The translations under genes and the position numbers were made by a program. A model generated the notes under the pieces. It saw only the letters and a program-made list of their open reading frames with translations, was not told the origin of the DNA and ran no database searches. From an uncultured bacterium (lineage in GTDB: Bacteria > Pseudomonadota > Alphaproteobacteria > Sphingomonadales > Sphingomonadaceae), in contig CAISGR010000020.1 in the NCBI GenBank assembly GCA_903884945.1, positions 1-64,000 of the forward strand: 64,000 bases of DNA, read 5' to 3'. The stretch's first letter is position 1; each line of letters starts with the position of its first letter. Of this stretch, positions 8,590 through 17,886 are shown one piece after another.

Positions 8590-8808
8590 GGGCGGGCGTG
8601 TATTATTAGCGCCAGTTCCTCGGACCTCCGTACGTCCACTTCTATCGCCAAGCTGTGCGAGGACGCTGAGAAGTTGTGCTTCCGTGCGGCCATCGACCGC
8701 GCGCTTTCAGAAACGGGGCTTGCCGATGAGCGCATCGAGGTGAGAGGACCGCGAAAGCCAGATTACCTTTTCCGGCCCGCTGTTTTTGTGCCTGTCCGAG
8801 CGCCATAA
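8590..8808 (+). other. coding-like reading frame lacking a start codon
   Basis: From just after a TAA (8587-8589) to a TAA at 8806-8808 the frame reads SSDLRTSTSIAKLCEDAEK, CFRAAIDRALSETGL, ADERIEVRGPRKPDYLF and FVPVRAP. This looks like real protein, but no ATG or GTG begins it. It may be the 3' end of a decayed gene. The family was not recognised. Confidence 0.3.
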
Positions 8809-8913
8809 CGCGAGGTTCAACGACATAACTTGGCCCGCACCAGCCAATCGAAAGGCCGCGCACCAAGCCTTGCCACCAGCCATTGATCGTACTGGGAAGC
8901 GGAATTTAAAAAA

Positions 8914-9411
8914 TCAATGGCGATGAGGCGCCTGGCTAGCAATTTTCTGGGCATCAGGTGGGTAAGACATCTCCTTGAAAAACTCGAAGCTTCCTGTCGC
9001 TCGTACGACCACCCTCGCATTATTCGTAGAATGATTTTGAAACGCCACGCCATAGAGACTACCGTGATCGGCATTGAAGCGCTTGCCGCCTTTGTCCGAC
9101 AGCCCTGCTCCTAAAACCGCATCATTATGCCCTTCGATCAACTGGTATTCATAGCCAAGATGCACGCCGTTTGCGGTCCAGGAAAGATCCAGTCGATCAC
9201 CCGCTTCCATATAGGCATTTACCGTTTGTGAGCCACCCGGCGGTATTGATAATCGCAATGTAGCGACACCCCATTTCGAATGTTCCTTAGAAGCTGAAAC
9301 AGAATAGCCAATAAATACAGTGAGCGGGGTCACAAATATCGCCGCAGACAAGATAAATATTCGCGTACTTACCGAACTCCTTTCGGAAAGTCTTTCTCGG
9401 TTGATTCGCAC
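8914..9411 (-). CDS. membrane-anchored periplasmic protein (transmembrane anchor type)
   Basis: 165 aa from the GTG at 9411. A basic start (RINRERLSERSS) precedes one hydrophobic segment (IFILSAAIFVTPLTVFIGYSV), then an all-beta extracytoplasmic domain (LRLSIPPGGSQTVNAYMEAGDRLDLSW, HLGYEYQLIEGHN, ADHGSLYGVAFQNHS, RVVVRATGSFEFFKEM). This matches conserved proteins annotated as transmembrane anchor protein in sphingomonad metal-resistance regions. Their function is unknown; the fold suggests a carbohydrate- or lipid-binding beta sandwich. A longer frame to 9507 exists, but its extra residues do not look coding. Confidence 0.65.
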   Translation of the reverse strand: MRINRERLSERSSVSTRIFILSAAIFVTPLTVFIGYSVSASKEHSKWGVATLRLSIPPGGSQTVNAYMEAGDRLDLSWTANGVHLGYEYQLIEGHNDAVLGAGLSDKGGKRFNADHGSLYGVAFQNHSTNNARVVVRATGSFEFFKEMSYPPDAQKIASQAPHRH

Positions 9412-9554
9412 ATTATTTCCGATTTTCAGAGCCAGAGTAGGAGGCCTAACTAACTGATGATGTCCGGCGCACCAGAGTGCAACGTGTTGTCCCGAAAGGC
9501 CTTCCAATCTCTCGAATGCGCTACCGAACCGGGTATAGACCGGCCGGGGAGCGA

Positions 9555-10016
9555 TCAGTGTCGGCGGCGGCCTAGCATTCGCCCGATTCTCGGAAGAACT
9601 AGGGGGGCGGCAATGAGGGCGAGGGCTCCGATCACCCAGAGCACAATAATCGCCGGTTTCAGGACTACTCGCAGCAAAGCTATGGCCTGACCCGAAAAAC
9701 CGTTGACGTTAAGATTGTCAACGACGCTGCCGACGCCCTTGCCGGCCCCGGCGACCGTGGCCAGATTCTTCCCGCTGTCCGCCAACAAGCCGGCATTGGT
9801 CGCAAACCAGGAGAGGATGGGATCGACAACGGCGTAGCCAATCCAGGCGAGCAGAGACCACACCAAAAGCCCAGCCAGTACGCCGATCCAAGATATGGGC
9901 CGCATCAGTCGCCCTGCTGGATCGCCGGCCATCGGGCGGCCCGCCCACTGGTCGGAAAACTGGTGCTCGCCATAACCGCCGCGAGTCAAGCGGTCATCAC
10001 GCCTATGTCCACCCAT
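9555..10016 (-). CDS. hypothetical inner-membrane protein
   Basis: 153 aa with a charged N-terminal tail of about 38 residues, a first membrane segment (ISWIGVLAGLLVWSLLAWIGYAVV), a Gly/Ala/Asn-rich loop (NLATVAGAGKGVGSVVDNLNVNG), and a second segment (PAIIVLWVIGALALIAAPLVL) ending in a basic GRMLGRRRH tail. The ATG at 10016 has GAGGAG six bases upstream, strong support for the start. It lies on the same strand as, and downstream of, the two-component genes, with a 255-base gap. No family function known to me. Confidence 0.7.
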   Translation of the reverse strand: MGGHRRDDRLTRGGYGEHQFSDQWAGRPMAGDPAGRLMRPISWIGVLAGLLVWSLLAWIGYAVVDPILSWFATNAGLLADSGKNLATVAGAGKGVGSVVDNLNVNGFSGQAIALLRVVLKPAIIVLWVIGALALIAAPLVLPRIGRMLGRRRH

Positions 10017-10271
10017 CTCTGTCTCCTCTTACGGCCATTGGATAGATCGCAAAGCCTGAACAAGCGCGAATTCGAGTACCGCGCAATCGAGATAGCTTGC
10101 CTGGCGTCGTGCCGTGCCACCAGGTCCGACAACTCCTTTACCAACGCCTCCACAGATGCGAGAATCCTAGTCCCCTCCGTCTATTGCAGCTATATCACTT
10201 ATCTCAATTGACATGACCTGAATTGATGGTGTTATTGCCATCCGTTCCGCTCGGAATCGGACCATGACACT

Positions 10272-11696
10272 TCAGACCCCGCTAACTGGCTTTCCTGGAT
10301 CGCGCTTAGTTGTCCTGTGCGGACGTTGTGAGTCGTTGTTCAGCGGCAGCCGCATGGAGACACGCAAGCCTGGCGAGTTATCCTCGAGCACAATCGAACC
10401 TCCGTGCGCCCGAGCAACCGCCGCCACGATCGAAAGCCCAAGCCCGCTTCCTTCAGTCGACCGACTCGCATCAAGCCGCACCAAACGGTCGGTTGCGCGG
10501 TTGCGTTGCGCGGCCTCTATGCCCGGACCGTTGTCCGTTACGGTGAGGGCTGCTTTTCCGTCCAGAATATCGGTCTTGATGCCGATTGCGCCGCTGTTCG
10601 GAGCGTGTTTTAGCGCGTTGTCAATCAAGTTGCACGTGGCCTGGACCAGAAGCGATGGTGCTCCGGTCGTTGGCGCGGAAAGCAACTCGCCCATCAGATT
10701 TTGATCTGCCGACTCCGCGACCGGATCGTACAACTCGATTGCCTCGCGCGCAATATCTGCAAGGTCAAGCGGTTGCAGCATATCGGTTGTAAGGGAATCG
10801 ACACGCGCCAGCGCTAGAAGACCGTTGATCAACTTCAGGAGAGCGTCGATATCGCGCGTCGTAGCCGCTAAGAAATCCGGTCCAACCGGGGCACTTCGCA
10901 GCATGGCCAATTCCGCTCTTACTTTCATGCGGGTCAGCGGAGTTTTCAGATCGTGCGCCAAACCATCCGTTGCGGCGCGCAGGCTTGCAACCATCCGCTC
11001 CACTTCCTCGAAGCAGGCATTCACGACTTCGGCGAGCCTGTCATATTCATCGCCGCGCCCCGTCACCGGCAGGCGCTCGTCGAGCCCACCGGCCAGGAAC
11101 CGCTCACCAGTTGCAGAGGCGCGCTCGACAAAGCGCAGTGCGCGCCGACTGATCAGCCAGCCCAGCATTAGCCCCACGACGGCTGTTAGCGCGACCGACC
11201 ATGCGAGCGCCTCCAAGTAGCGTGCTCGAAGTTGCTCACGGCCATCCGACAGGTGTCCAACGAGAAGCCGGTATCCCGGGCCGATCGTGAGAAGCTCGGC
11301 CTCTACACGACGTTTGAAGAGCATGTCGTTGCCCCGCGCGGGAACCGTGAAGGCCTGCCATCCCGGTTTATCGACGCCGACCGGCCATTCGCTCAGATCG
11401 CCTGCTACAATAACCTTGTCGGCACTCTCGAGCAGGTAGATTGAATCGCTCCGGTCGACCCGCGAGCGAGCCTGCGAAATAAAGCGTTTCACTTCCGCGA
11501 TTCCGCCAGCGCGATAGCGATCCATGAGCCCAGTGACCTCTGTTTGGACGAGGTGACGGGATTCGGCTTCCAGTACACTGAATGTACGCGCATATTGCAG
11601 GGTGAGGGCTGTTACGGTCGCCAACAAAATGGCGACGGTCACCCACAGCGCGCCGCGAAACGTCGCTGCCTGGGCGTGCGAAGGTCTAGTTCGCAT
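10272..11696 (-). CDS. two-component sensor histidine kinase (OmpR-partner type)
   Basis: 474-aa membrane histidine kinase. Two membrane segments (LWVTVAILLATVTALTLQY near the start and ALAWSVALTAVVGLMLGWLI) enclose a periplasmic sensing domain, followed by a HAMP linker (RALRFVERASATGERFLAGG), the HisKA H-box (GLAHDLKTPLTRMKV), and the catalytic domain with N-box (NLIDNALKHAP), G1 (DNGPGIE) and G2 (GSGLGLSIV). The ATG at 11696 overlaps the regulator gene's stop by 11 bases, indicating a coupled operon. Its stimulus cannot be read from sequence; neighbours hint at metal or envelope stress. Confidence 0.92.
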   Translation of the reverse strand: MRTRPSHAQAATFRGALWVTVAILLATVTALTLQYARTFSVLEAESRHLVQTEVTGLMDRYRAGGIAEVKRFISQARSRVDRSDSIYLLESADKVIVAGDLSEWPVGVDKPGWQAFTVPARGNDMLFKRRVEAELLTIGPGYRLLVGHLSDGREQLRARYLEALAWSVALTAVVGLMLGWLISRRALRFVERASATGERFLAGGLDERLPVTGRGDEYDRLAEVVNACFEEVERMVASLRAATDGLAHDLKTPLTRMKVRAELAMLRSAPVGPDFLAATTRDIDALLKLINGLLALARVDSLTTDMLQPLDLADIAREAIELYDPVAESADQNLMGELLSAPTTGAPSLLVQATCNLIDNALKHAPNSGAIGIKTDILDGKAALTVTDNGPGIEAAQRNRATDRLVRLDASRSTEGSGLGLSIVAAVARAHGGSIVLEDNSPGLRVSMRLPLNNDSQRPHRTTKRDPGKPVSGV

Positions 11697-12363
11697 CGAG
11701 TCTGTAGCCTGCACCTCGGACCGTGTGGAGCAGCGGCGCCTCACCATCGCCGTCCAGCTTGGCTCTCAGCCTGCTGATATGGACGTCAACGAGATTGGTT
11801 CCGGGATCGAAGCTGTAGTCCCAAGCCGCTTCGATTAACATCGTTCGCGTGATTACCTGCCCGATATGTCGAAGAAAATAGTCAAGGAGTTGAAATTCCT
11901 TGTTTGAGAGTTCAATGCGCCGCTCGCCGCGCCGGGCCACCCGGGTGAGTAAATCCAATTCCAAATCGGCGATATGCCGAGTTCGCGGCGGTGTCGCGAC
12001 GCCCTCTACCCGGCGAACGATAGCCGCAAGCCTGGCCACCAATTCCTGAAAGGAGAAAGGCTTGGTGAGATAATCGTCTCCCCCCGCATTGAGTCCTCGG
12101 ATGCGATCATCCACCTGGCCCAAGGCACTCAAGATCAGGACCGGCGTCTTGTGGCCCTGAGCGCGAAGCACCTCGAGTACTGACAGGCCGTCCATGAGCG
12201 GTAGGTTACGATCGAGAATGATCGCATCATAATCTTTTGTGAGCCCCGCAGTCAGGCCATCCAACCCGGTCGACGCAAGGTCGCAGGCATGTCCGAGCTC
12301 AACAAGGCCTTGGCAGACGTAACCGGCTGTCGGCAGATCGTCCTCGATAAGGAGCAGTTTCAT
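11686..12363 (-). CDS. OmpR-family response regulator
   Basis: 225 aa. The receiver domain begins MKLLLIEDD with the acidic pair Asp8/Asp9, phosphoacceptor Asp51 in IILDRNLP, the conserved Thr/Ser in LILSAL and Lys in YLTKPFS. It is followed by an OmpR/PhoB winged helix (LSNKEFQLLDYFLRH, VDVHISRLRAKLD, VRGAGYRL). It is the DNA-binding partner of the kinase gene that overlaps its stop. A frame extending to 12486 exists, but the canonical receiver start is at 12363. Similar in layout to CzcR/CopR metal regulators, though specificity is inference. Confidence 0.93.
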   Translation of the reverse strand: MKLLLIEDDLPTAGYVCQGLVELGHACDLASTGLDGLTAGLTKDYDAIILDRNLPLMDGLSVLEVLRAQGHKTPVLILSALGQVDDRIRGLNAGGDDYLTKPFSFQELVARLAAIVRRVEGVATPPRTRHIADLELDLLTRVARRGERRIELSNKEFQLLDYFLRHIGQVITRTMLIEAAWDYSFDPGTNLVDVHISRLRAKLDGDGEAPLLHTVRGAGYRLDAN

Positions 12364-12644
12364 CGAAGACCCGGCTCTGAAAGCGACATGGCTGACTTTG
12401 GTTCCACTGCAGCGGCCGCGGGCGCGCAGTGGATCGGCAAGTCGTTCATGTACGGAATCGTCGCAGCCATGCAAATACATCCTCAAAATTTTACGACCTG
12501 GTCATTGGCGTCGTTCGTTCGCCCAGGCGCTACCGCATCAGTAGCTCTGGAGGGGGCACTCTCCCCGCAATCCGCCTTGTGGCGGCGAAGCGGTAAGCGC
12601 GTCGACGCTTGAGCTCTCAACGAGGAGCGATACAAGGTGTCGGG

Positions 12645-13106
12645 CTAGTGGCGGCCTCCATGATGCGCGCCTCCGGAAGGATGTCCCCCGCCATGTCCGG
12701 CTGGGCCATGACCCGAGATAGCGTGGCTCGGTGTGCCATGCCGCACTCCGTGGCCTCCAAAACCAAATAGCCCGAACCCTCCAGCCCCATAAAGGGTCCG
12801 GCCGTAAAGACTTCCGGGATAGTAGCCGCGAGAGTAGCCGGAACTGGACCTAGCGACGGGTATTACACAGGTCTCTGCACCCTCCGGCCCGGTGGTTTGC
12901 GCCGGAGACTCGGGCGATGGGTTAGGGCCGATTCCGGCCTCCGGTCGAACGACAGGCGGTAACAGTTTGGCTGCTACCGCTCCGGGAGTTTTGCATGATA
13001 CCTGATAATAGGTGAAAGTCGGCCGCTGCGCTGTGCTGACGCAGCCACCAAGCGACACGCTCAAAATAGCGCTCGAAACCAATATCGACGTCCGCCGCAA
13101 GGGCAT
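12645..13106 (-). CDS. Gly/His-rich lipoprotein
   Basis: 153 aa from the ATG at 13106. A lipoprotein signal (RRTSILVSSAILSVSLGGC, lipobox LGGC) predicts membrane anchoring. The middle is Pro-rich (PPVVRPEAGIGPNPSPESP), and the C-terminus is Gly, Tyr and His-rich (SGYSRGYYPGSLYGR, GHGVRHGTPSHAISGHG, GGGHPSGGAHHGGRH). The His-rich tail could bind metal, but that is inference. The partial protein at 3-173 has a very similar tail, so two related genes flank this region. A longer frame to 13220 is not favoured. Confidence 0.6.
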   Translation of the reverse strand: MPLRRTSILVSSAILSVSLGGCVSTAQRPTFTYYQVSCKTPGAVAAKLLPPVVRPEAGIGPNPSPESPAQTTGPEGAETCVIPVARSSSGYSRGYYPGSLYGRTLYGAGGFGLFGFGGHGVRHGTPSHAISGHGPAGHGGGHPSGGAHHGGRH

Positions 13107-13371
13107 CGTTCTCTCCCGTAATGAACGTTTGAAGCCCTGACGCAAACCGCATTTCGAACACCAGCAGCGGTTGCTCGGAGTTCGGTTCAATAACAGCGAT
13201 CCAGCCTCTGAAACCTTCAATATGTTGTAGATGGAGATTCGGCTCGCACCATCGCTAAACGCAACAGTTTTGCATTCTAAAATTCATGTAATCTTCGCGT
13301 CACGATAGCGATAAGCTGCCACGCAATAGCTCCTCATCGACCTTTGCGTCGGGAGGAAGGATGCCGGTTCA

Positions 13372-13776
13372 ATGGATCGCCGTGCCCGTGCTTGCGCAGG
13401 GTGCCTTGCAGGGTTTGTGGCCTTCGCGCTGAGCGTCGGGGGGCAAGCGTCACCACTTGATCGGATTGTGTCGCTGGAAGTCTATGGCGAGGATCCCTGC
13501 CCACGCTCGCCTGAAACTAGCGACAGCGTGATCGTTGTTTGCGCGCGAAAGCCTGAATCTGAACGCTATCGTATTCCATCGCAACTTCGCAAAAGTCAGA
13601 TCGTGCGGCTTGAAGAAGCGTGGGGCAGCCGGGTCCGGGAGCTAGACGCGACGGGCCGCAACGGAAGGCCTGATAGCTGCTCGCCGGTCGGGTCTGCGGG
13701 GCAAACTGGCTGCTATCGACGTAGCCGGGACCAATGGCGCGCAGAGCGTCGGTTGCTTGATGGCGCAAAGCAATGA
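13372..13776 (+). CDS. small secreted protein of unknown function
   Basis: 134 aa with a signal peptide (ACAGCLAGFVAFALSVGGQASP). The mature part contains YGEDPCPRSPETSDSVIVVCARKPESERYRIPSQLR, a pattern seen in many short secreted sphingomonad proteins; the Cys pairs may form disulfides. GGAGGAAGG lies 10-19 bases upstream. It stands alone, divergent from the lipoprotein gene at 12645-13106. Function unknown. Confidence 0.65.
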   Translation: MDRRARACAGCLAGFVAFALSVGGQASPLDRIVSLEVYGEDPCPRSPETSDSVIVVCARKPESERYRIPSQLRKSQIVRLEEAWGSRVRELDATGRNGRPDSCSPVGSAGQTGCYRRSRDQWRAERRLLDGAKQ

Positions 13777-14074
13777 CTGGCGGTCGGGTTACATTGAAAT
13801 CCTACGACGCGCCGGCCATTGCCAGAATAGCGCTCACATGTCGTTCTCGTTACCAAACCGGCGGGGGAGCTGGGGTTCAGGCCACACGTGATCAAAAACG
13901 CCCCATCATGAGAAGAGTCCTCTGTCGGTCTCTGCCGCACATCGCGGTGCGCGTGTGTGAGAGCAGCTATCGCCCGGAACCGCACAAGTCTGATGATGAT
14001 GCCCGTGGCACCCGGACCGGTTTCTATCGTCGCCACGACCGCGCTGCCAACCCGCGGTCTGCGAGGGGAGTACG

Positions 14075-15580
14075 ATGAGAAAGCGCACAAAAATTCAGCT
14101 TCTCCTTCCATTATCGCTACTGGGCACCGCACCGAGCAATGCCGAGACCCTGAGAGAGGCGCTGGTAGCTGCCTATCGCACCAATCCGTCTCTGACCGGC
14201 GCTCGGGCCGGCCTGCGTGCAACTGACGAGGGGGTTCCGATCGCGAAGGCAGCAGCGCGTCCCACGCTTAGTGCTACGGCCGACTACCAAGAATTCCTGG
14301 TCAGATCAGCAAACAGCTTTTCTGCACCGCTGCGAGCCGTCAGCAGCAGTGCCAACCTCTCATTCCCACTGTATCAGGGCGGACGCGTTCGCAACGCCAT
14401 AAGAGCTGCCGATGCCCGGGTTGAGGCCGGGCGAGCCAATCTTCGAAGCAGCGAAGCGGACGTATTCACCGCCATCGTGTCAGTCTATATGGACGTCATT
14501 CGGGATACCGCGATCGTCAATCTCAATGCGCGCAATGTCAGGGTGCTCGAAACGAACCTCCAAGCATCTCGCGACCGGTTTGAAATCGGCGACCTGACAC
14601 GGACGGACGTCGCCCAATCCCAGGCGCGGCTCGCGCTCGCGCGGGGCCAGCTCGAATTGGTAAGCTCGCAACTCGATGCAAGCCTTGAAAATTACCTTCG
14701 ATTTGTCGGCTTGCCCGCGCGGTCTCTGGAACAGCCCCCCGAATTGCCCGGTCTGCCGTCTACCTCGGCCGCTGCGGTCGATATTGCAATGGCAAATAAT
14801 CCCCAACTCGTTGCGGCAAAAGCCGATGCCGATGCCGCGCGCTTTGATATTCGGGTGGCGGCAGCAGCGCGGTTACCGCGTCTCTCGGCGATCGGCAGCG
14901 GTAACTACAACAATTATCTTGGTTCTCTCGATAGCTCAGTGCCAGGAAGGGTTTTCCAACAATCGCAGCGGACCGCGACAGTCGGTCTTTCAGCGACAAT
15001 TCCGTTGTTCCAGGGTGGATTGCCCGCCGCACAGGTGAGACGCGCACAGGCATTGTCCAGTCAGACGCTCGAGCAGATCGTCCTGGTGGAGCGCCGCGTC
15101 GTTGCGGATGCGCGCGCGGCATTTTCCCGACATCGCGCGACACAGGCGGTGATCGTGTCGTCGCGCACGGCAGTCTCTGCAAATGAACTAGCGCTGGAGG
15201 GCGTGCGCGCGGAGAACAGTGTCGGCAACAGGAATGTGCTCGATGTCCTCAACGCCGAGCAGGAACTGCTCAACAGCCAAGTCCAGCTCGTGACCGCGCA
15301 ACGCGATGCGTATGTCGCGGCATTTGCGCTTCTGGCGGCGATGGGCCGGGCTGAAGCCAGAGAACTCGGCCTATTTGGCGGTGCACTTTTTGCGCCCGTG
15401 CTTGAGGATCGCGAGAGCGCTCCTGTCAGTTCCATCGGTCGTAGGGGCTTGTCCAGATTCCAGAGCGGGCCTGTTCTCGACGACCAGTCGCCCCCAGAAT
15501 TGGGGGAGGAGCCTTTAACGCTCTTGCCCACGCCAGAGACGCCGGGAGCGGGAGTTCCATATGGTGCGGAAAACCCTTGA
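14075..15580 (+). CDS. TolC-family outer membrane efflux protein
   Basis: 501 aa. After a signal peptide (KIQLLLPLSLLGTAPSNA) come two OEP repeats, each with coiled-coil helices and beta strands: ETLREALVAAYRTNPSLTGARAGL, FPLYQGGRVRNAIRAADARVEAG and later AAVDIAMANNPQLVAAKADADAA, ATIPLFQGGLPAAQVRRAQAL. It would form the outer-membrane duct of a tripartite efflux pump or type I secretion system. The C-terminus carries an acidic/Pro-rich tail. AGGGGAG lies five bases before the ATG. No adaptor or inner-membrane pump gene is adjacent, so its partners must be elsewhere. Confidence 0.92.
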   Translation: MRKRTKIQLLLPLSLLGTAPSNAETLREALVAAYRTNPSLTGARAGLRATDEGVPIAKAAARPTLSATADYQEFLVRSANSFSAPLRAVSSSANLSFPLYQGGRVRNAIRAADARVEAGRANLRSSEADVFTAIVSVYMDVIRDTAIVNLNARNVRVLETNLQASRDRFEIGDLTRTDVAQSQARLALARGQLELVSSQLDASLENYLRFVGLPARSLEQPPELPGLPSTSAAAVDIAMANNPQLVAAKADADAARFDIRVAAAARLPRLSAIGSGNYNNYLGSLDSSVPGRVFQQSQRTATVGLSATIPLFQGGLPAAQVRRAQALSSQTLEQIVLVERRVVADARAAFSRHRATQAVIVSSRTAVSANELALEGVRAENSVGNRNVLDVLNAEQELLNSQVQLVTAQRDAYVAAFALLAAMGRAEARELGLFGGALFAPVLEDRESAPVSSIGRRGLSRFQSGPVLDDQSPPELGEEPLTLLPTPETPGAGVPYGAENP

Positions 15581-15673
15581 TGGTGAGTAATGAATTGCTG
15601 AAGCCAAGCCGAGCTCGACACCGGGCCAATCTTTCAATCGTCCGGCGACCTGTCGTCCGCCTTGCAACTGACG

Positions 15674-16153
15674 ATGGCGCGGACGGGTCCTATGCGTATT
15701 GCGCCTAGCTCTCTTTACGAGATTGGCTCCCATCTCATCAATCTCGGCGCCGCTTATGGCCTTGCTCTTCCGATAGGGTGGGATCGGGAAAGAGAAGAGC
15801 GTAGCGCCGGTATTCGTACCTTTCCGTTGGTGGCAGTAGCGAGCTGCGGCTTCGTGCTGATTGCAATCGCCGTGCTTGGCAGGGAGTCGACCGGTCAAGC
15901 CCGAATTCTAGAAGGCTTGATCACCGGCGTCGGGTTCATCGGTGGAGGCGCGATACTCAAGCATGGGGGTCAAGCTTCCGGCACAGCAACCGCGGCAAGC
16001 CTTTGGGCGACTGGCGCCTTGGGCGCTGCGGTGGGATATGGGCTCTACGATATCGCGGCATTTCTCAGCCTGATGACCTTCCTCACGCTTCGCAGCTCGC
16101 GTCCTCTAAAAGAAGCGGCCAACCCGCAAACAGAAAGCGAGCCAGGGAAATGA
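15674..16153 (+). CDS. MgtC/SapB-family membrane protein
   Basis: About 159 aa. Conserved MgtC features are LGAAYGLALPIGWDREREERSAGIRTFPLVAVASCGFVLIA, then ARILEGLITGVGFIGGGAILKHG and SGTATAASLWATGALGAAVGYG, with four membrane spans. MgtC proteins modulate Mg2+ and acid adaptation and can inhibit F-type ATP synthase; this is a short form without the C-terminal ACT-like domain. The start is uncertain: TTG 15662, ATG 15674 or ATG 15692. Confidence 0.88.
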   Translation: MARTGPMRIAPSSLYEIGSHLINLGAAYGLALPIGWDREREERSAGIRTFPLVAVASCGFVLIAIAVLGRESTGQARILEGLITGVGFIGGGAILKHGGQASGTATAASLWATGALGAAVGYGLYDIAAFLSLMTFLTLRSSRPLKEAANPQTESEPGK

Positions 16154-16628
16154 TACCGTTCCGCGCGCGCGCATTGGAACGGTGCGTTACACGCCGCGGG
16201 CGATGTCTATCGCGCCTTGCACTGCGCGCGCGGCCTCGGGAGTTTTTTAAGGACGAGGCCAGGCTATCGGGACGCAAAGCCTATTCGTTTGGCCCCGATT
16301 TGAGACGCGACTCTGCTTGGCTCCTGTCGGCACAGCGAGAAAGAGGCCACTGGAAAGGCTACTCCGCTGTGCCGCACGGGCCACGCCGTGGGTACTGGCT
16401 CCCCTGGCTGTACCCACGGCGAAATTTGCGCCTTGGGCTTTTGGCGGCTGCTCAGTGGAACCAGCCTCATATGCCTGAAATTTTCTCGGCCGCTCTTTTT
16501 ATATCCAATTTGGTGGGTCTCCCGCGACAGCGACCAGAGGTTCGTTGTGGATGTCGGGTTGCACCGTTGTTGCGTCGATGAGACGATCTCAAAATCACCT
16601 GGGGGAGCCCCGCCGTGCCCGAGAGATT
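16154..16628. other. gene-free stretch
   Basis: 475 bases between mgtC and the small membrane protein gene. Open frames here have no recognisable protein character or ribosome site, and no RNA gene or clear terminator was found. Confidence 0.35.
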
Positions 16629-16988
16629 ATGGCAAACGGCGACGGAGCGCGCAGGCATTCCTATTGGCGAGCGGTGCTGCTGCGCCGTGTTCTTCTCTTT
16701 CGCCGACTATTGTTCGCCATTCTCGTTGCGATTCTTATCTTCTCGCTTTCCGGCCAAGGCCGAGAGGGCTCTCCTTGTTTGTCATGGTGGGCGGCGACTT
16801 TTGCTGCGGGAGTTTTGGAGTTCATCGCTGGCTATTTTATAGCTGGCATCGCCGTATCGGTAATTACCATCCAAAAGAATGGGCCATTCGAAGCCGATCT
16901 CGGGCCTAGACTTGGCTTGCTCGGCGCGGCAGGGGTTTTTTCCGCACTTCTCGCTGCGGTCTCTCTCATCGGGCAGCGATATTCATGA
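16629..16988 (+). CDS. small hypothetical membrane protein
   Basis: 119 aa, starting at an ATG preceded by GAGAG. Basic N-terminus (RRHSYWRAVLLRRVLLFRR), then three hydrophobic segments: LLFAILVAILIFSL, WWAATFAAGVLEFIAGYFIAGIAVSVITI and LGLLGAAGVFSALLAAVSLIG. No family recognised. It precedes a lipoprotein gene by about 40 bases and may be cotranscribed with it. Confidence 0.5.
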   Translation: MANGDGARRHSYWRAVLLRRVLLFRRLLFAILVAILIFSLSGQGREGSPCLSWWAATFAAGVLEFIAGYFIAGIAVSVITIQKNGPFEADLGPRLGLLGAAGVFSALLAAVSLIGQRYS

Positions 16989-17029
16989 CGATCTGGTCAT
17001 GCTCGCAAGCTATCATCAGGAGTCAGACT

Positions 17030-17434
17030 ATGTCGTCCGATTTAGGGAATATGGATTACAGCGCGCGGAGTACACGCCGCGCAAACGTGCTCGTCTTGTG
17101 CCTTGCGTTGCTTGCATTGCCCGCCTGTTCAAACAAGGGCAACGAGATTCCGACTGACAAGGCGTCGGGCGCTGGCAGCACGCCACCGCTCCCGCCATCT
17201 ATCTCAGCAAGTCATACCTACCGGTGCAATGACAACAGCCTGGTTTTCATCGATTTTATGAGTGACGGCACGACGCTCGACCTTCGCGAATCCAAGGCCG
17301 CGGCGCCCGCCCGGATGACTGCACCGGCGCCGGGACAGCCGTTTGCTGGCGATGAAGCTACGGCGACTGTCAACAACAAAACGGTAGTTCTGGAGCAATA
17401 TAAGGCACCAAGCCGAACGTGTCGGCGAGATTGA
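17030..17434 (+). CDS. MliC-like lipoprotein
   Basis: 134 aa from the ATG at 17030 (AGGAG seven bases upstream). The lipoprotein signal ANVLVLCLALLALPAC predicts lipidation at Cys. The mature domain HTYRCNDNSLVFIDFMSDG, TTLDLRESKAA, MTAPAPGQPFAG and a terminal RTCRRD resemble the small beta-barrel of MliC-type lysozyme inhibitors (YxC...V.F...TTA.L). If correct it would protect peptidoglycan from C-type lysozyme in the periplasm; the match is by pattern only. Confidence 0.55.
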   Translation: MSSDLGNMDYSARSTRRANVLVLCLALLALPACSNKGNEIPTDKASGAGSTPPLPPSISASHTYRCNDNSLVFIDFMSDGTTLDLRESKAAAPARMTAPAPGQPFAGDEATATVNNKTVVLEQYKAPSRTCRRD

Positions 17435-17886
17435 CTTTTCACCGAACGATCACCTTGCAGAACGTTTCGAGAACGTGCCGATTGGGGCATAGTCATCAGT
17501 GAGGACAGGGGATGGTTAAAGAGCATCGGATCGCGGATTGTACCACTGGCTCTCACCGACCGGATGGCAACATCGACCGTGACGTCACAGGCATTCAGCG
17601 CTCGCATTGTCGAGCTTGTGGCTGCGCATTGATGCGGACCGCAGCGATGCCCCGCTGGTATTTTTCTGGCCTCCTCGGCTGACCGGCAGTGTCACTATTG
17701 GTTGTGCACCTAACTTTGGTTGGCCCCGCCGGTATCGCGATCTGTGCGATGATTTCTTGGTGCGCTGACGGCGGGTACTAATGCAAGCCCTTGATTAATA
17801 AGACGTAATATTCGGTTCACGCTGACTTCATACTAGTGGGCCAAAATGCAATGAGAGACTGAACCGCTGCGTTTTGGGGGAGAGAG
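17435..17886. other. gene-free stretch
   Basis: 452 bases with no convincing coding frame. The last 120 bases are AT-richer than the surroundings (around 17790-17830) and could hold a promoter for the frame at 17887, but no clear box pair is assigned. Confidence 0.3.

Noticed and set aside
10208..10236. TTGACA as a plus-strand promoter
   Set aside because: No plus-strand gene follows (the kinase gene is on the other strand) and no matching -10 box at the right distance is clear.
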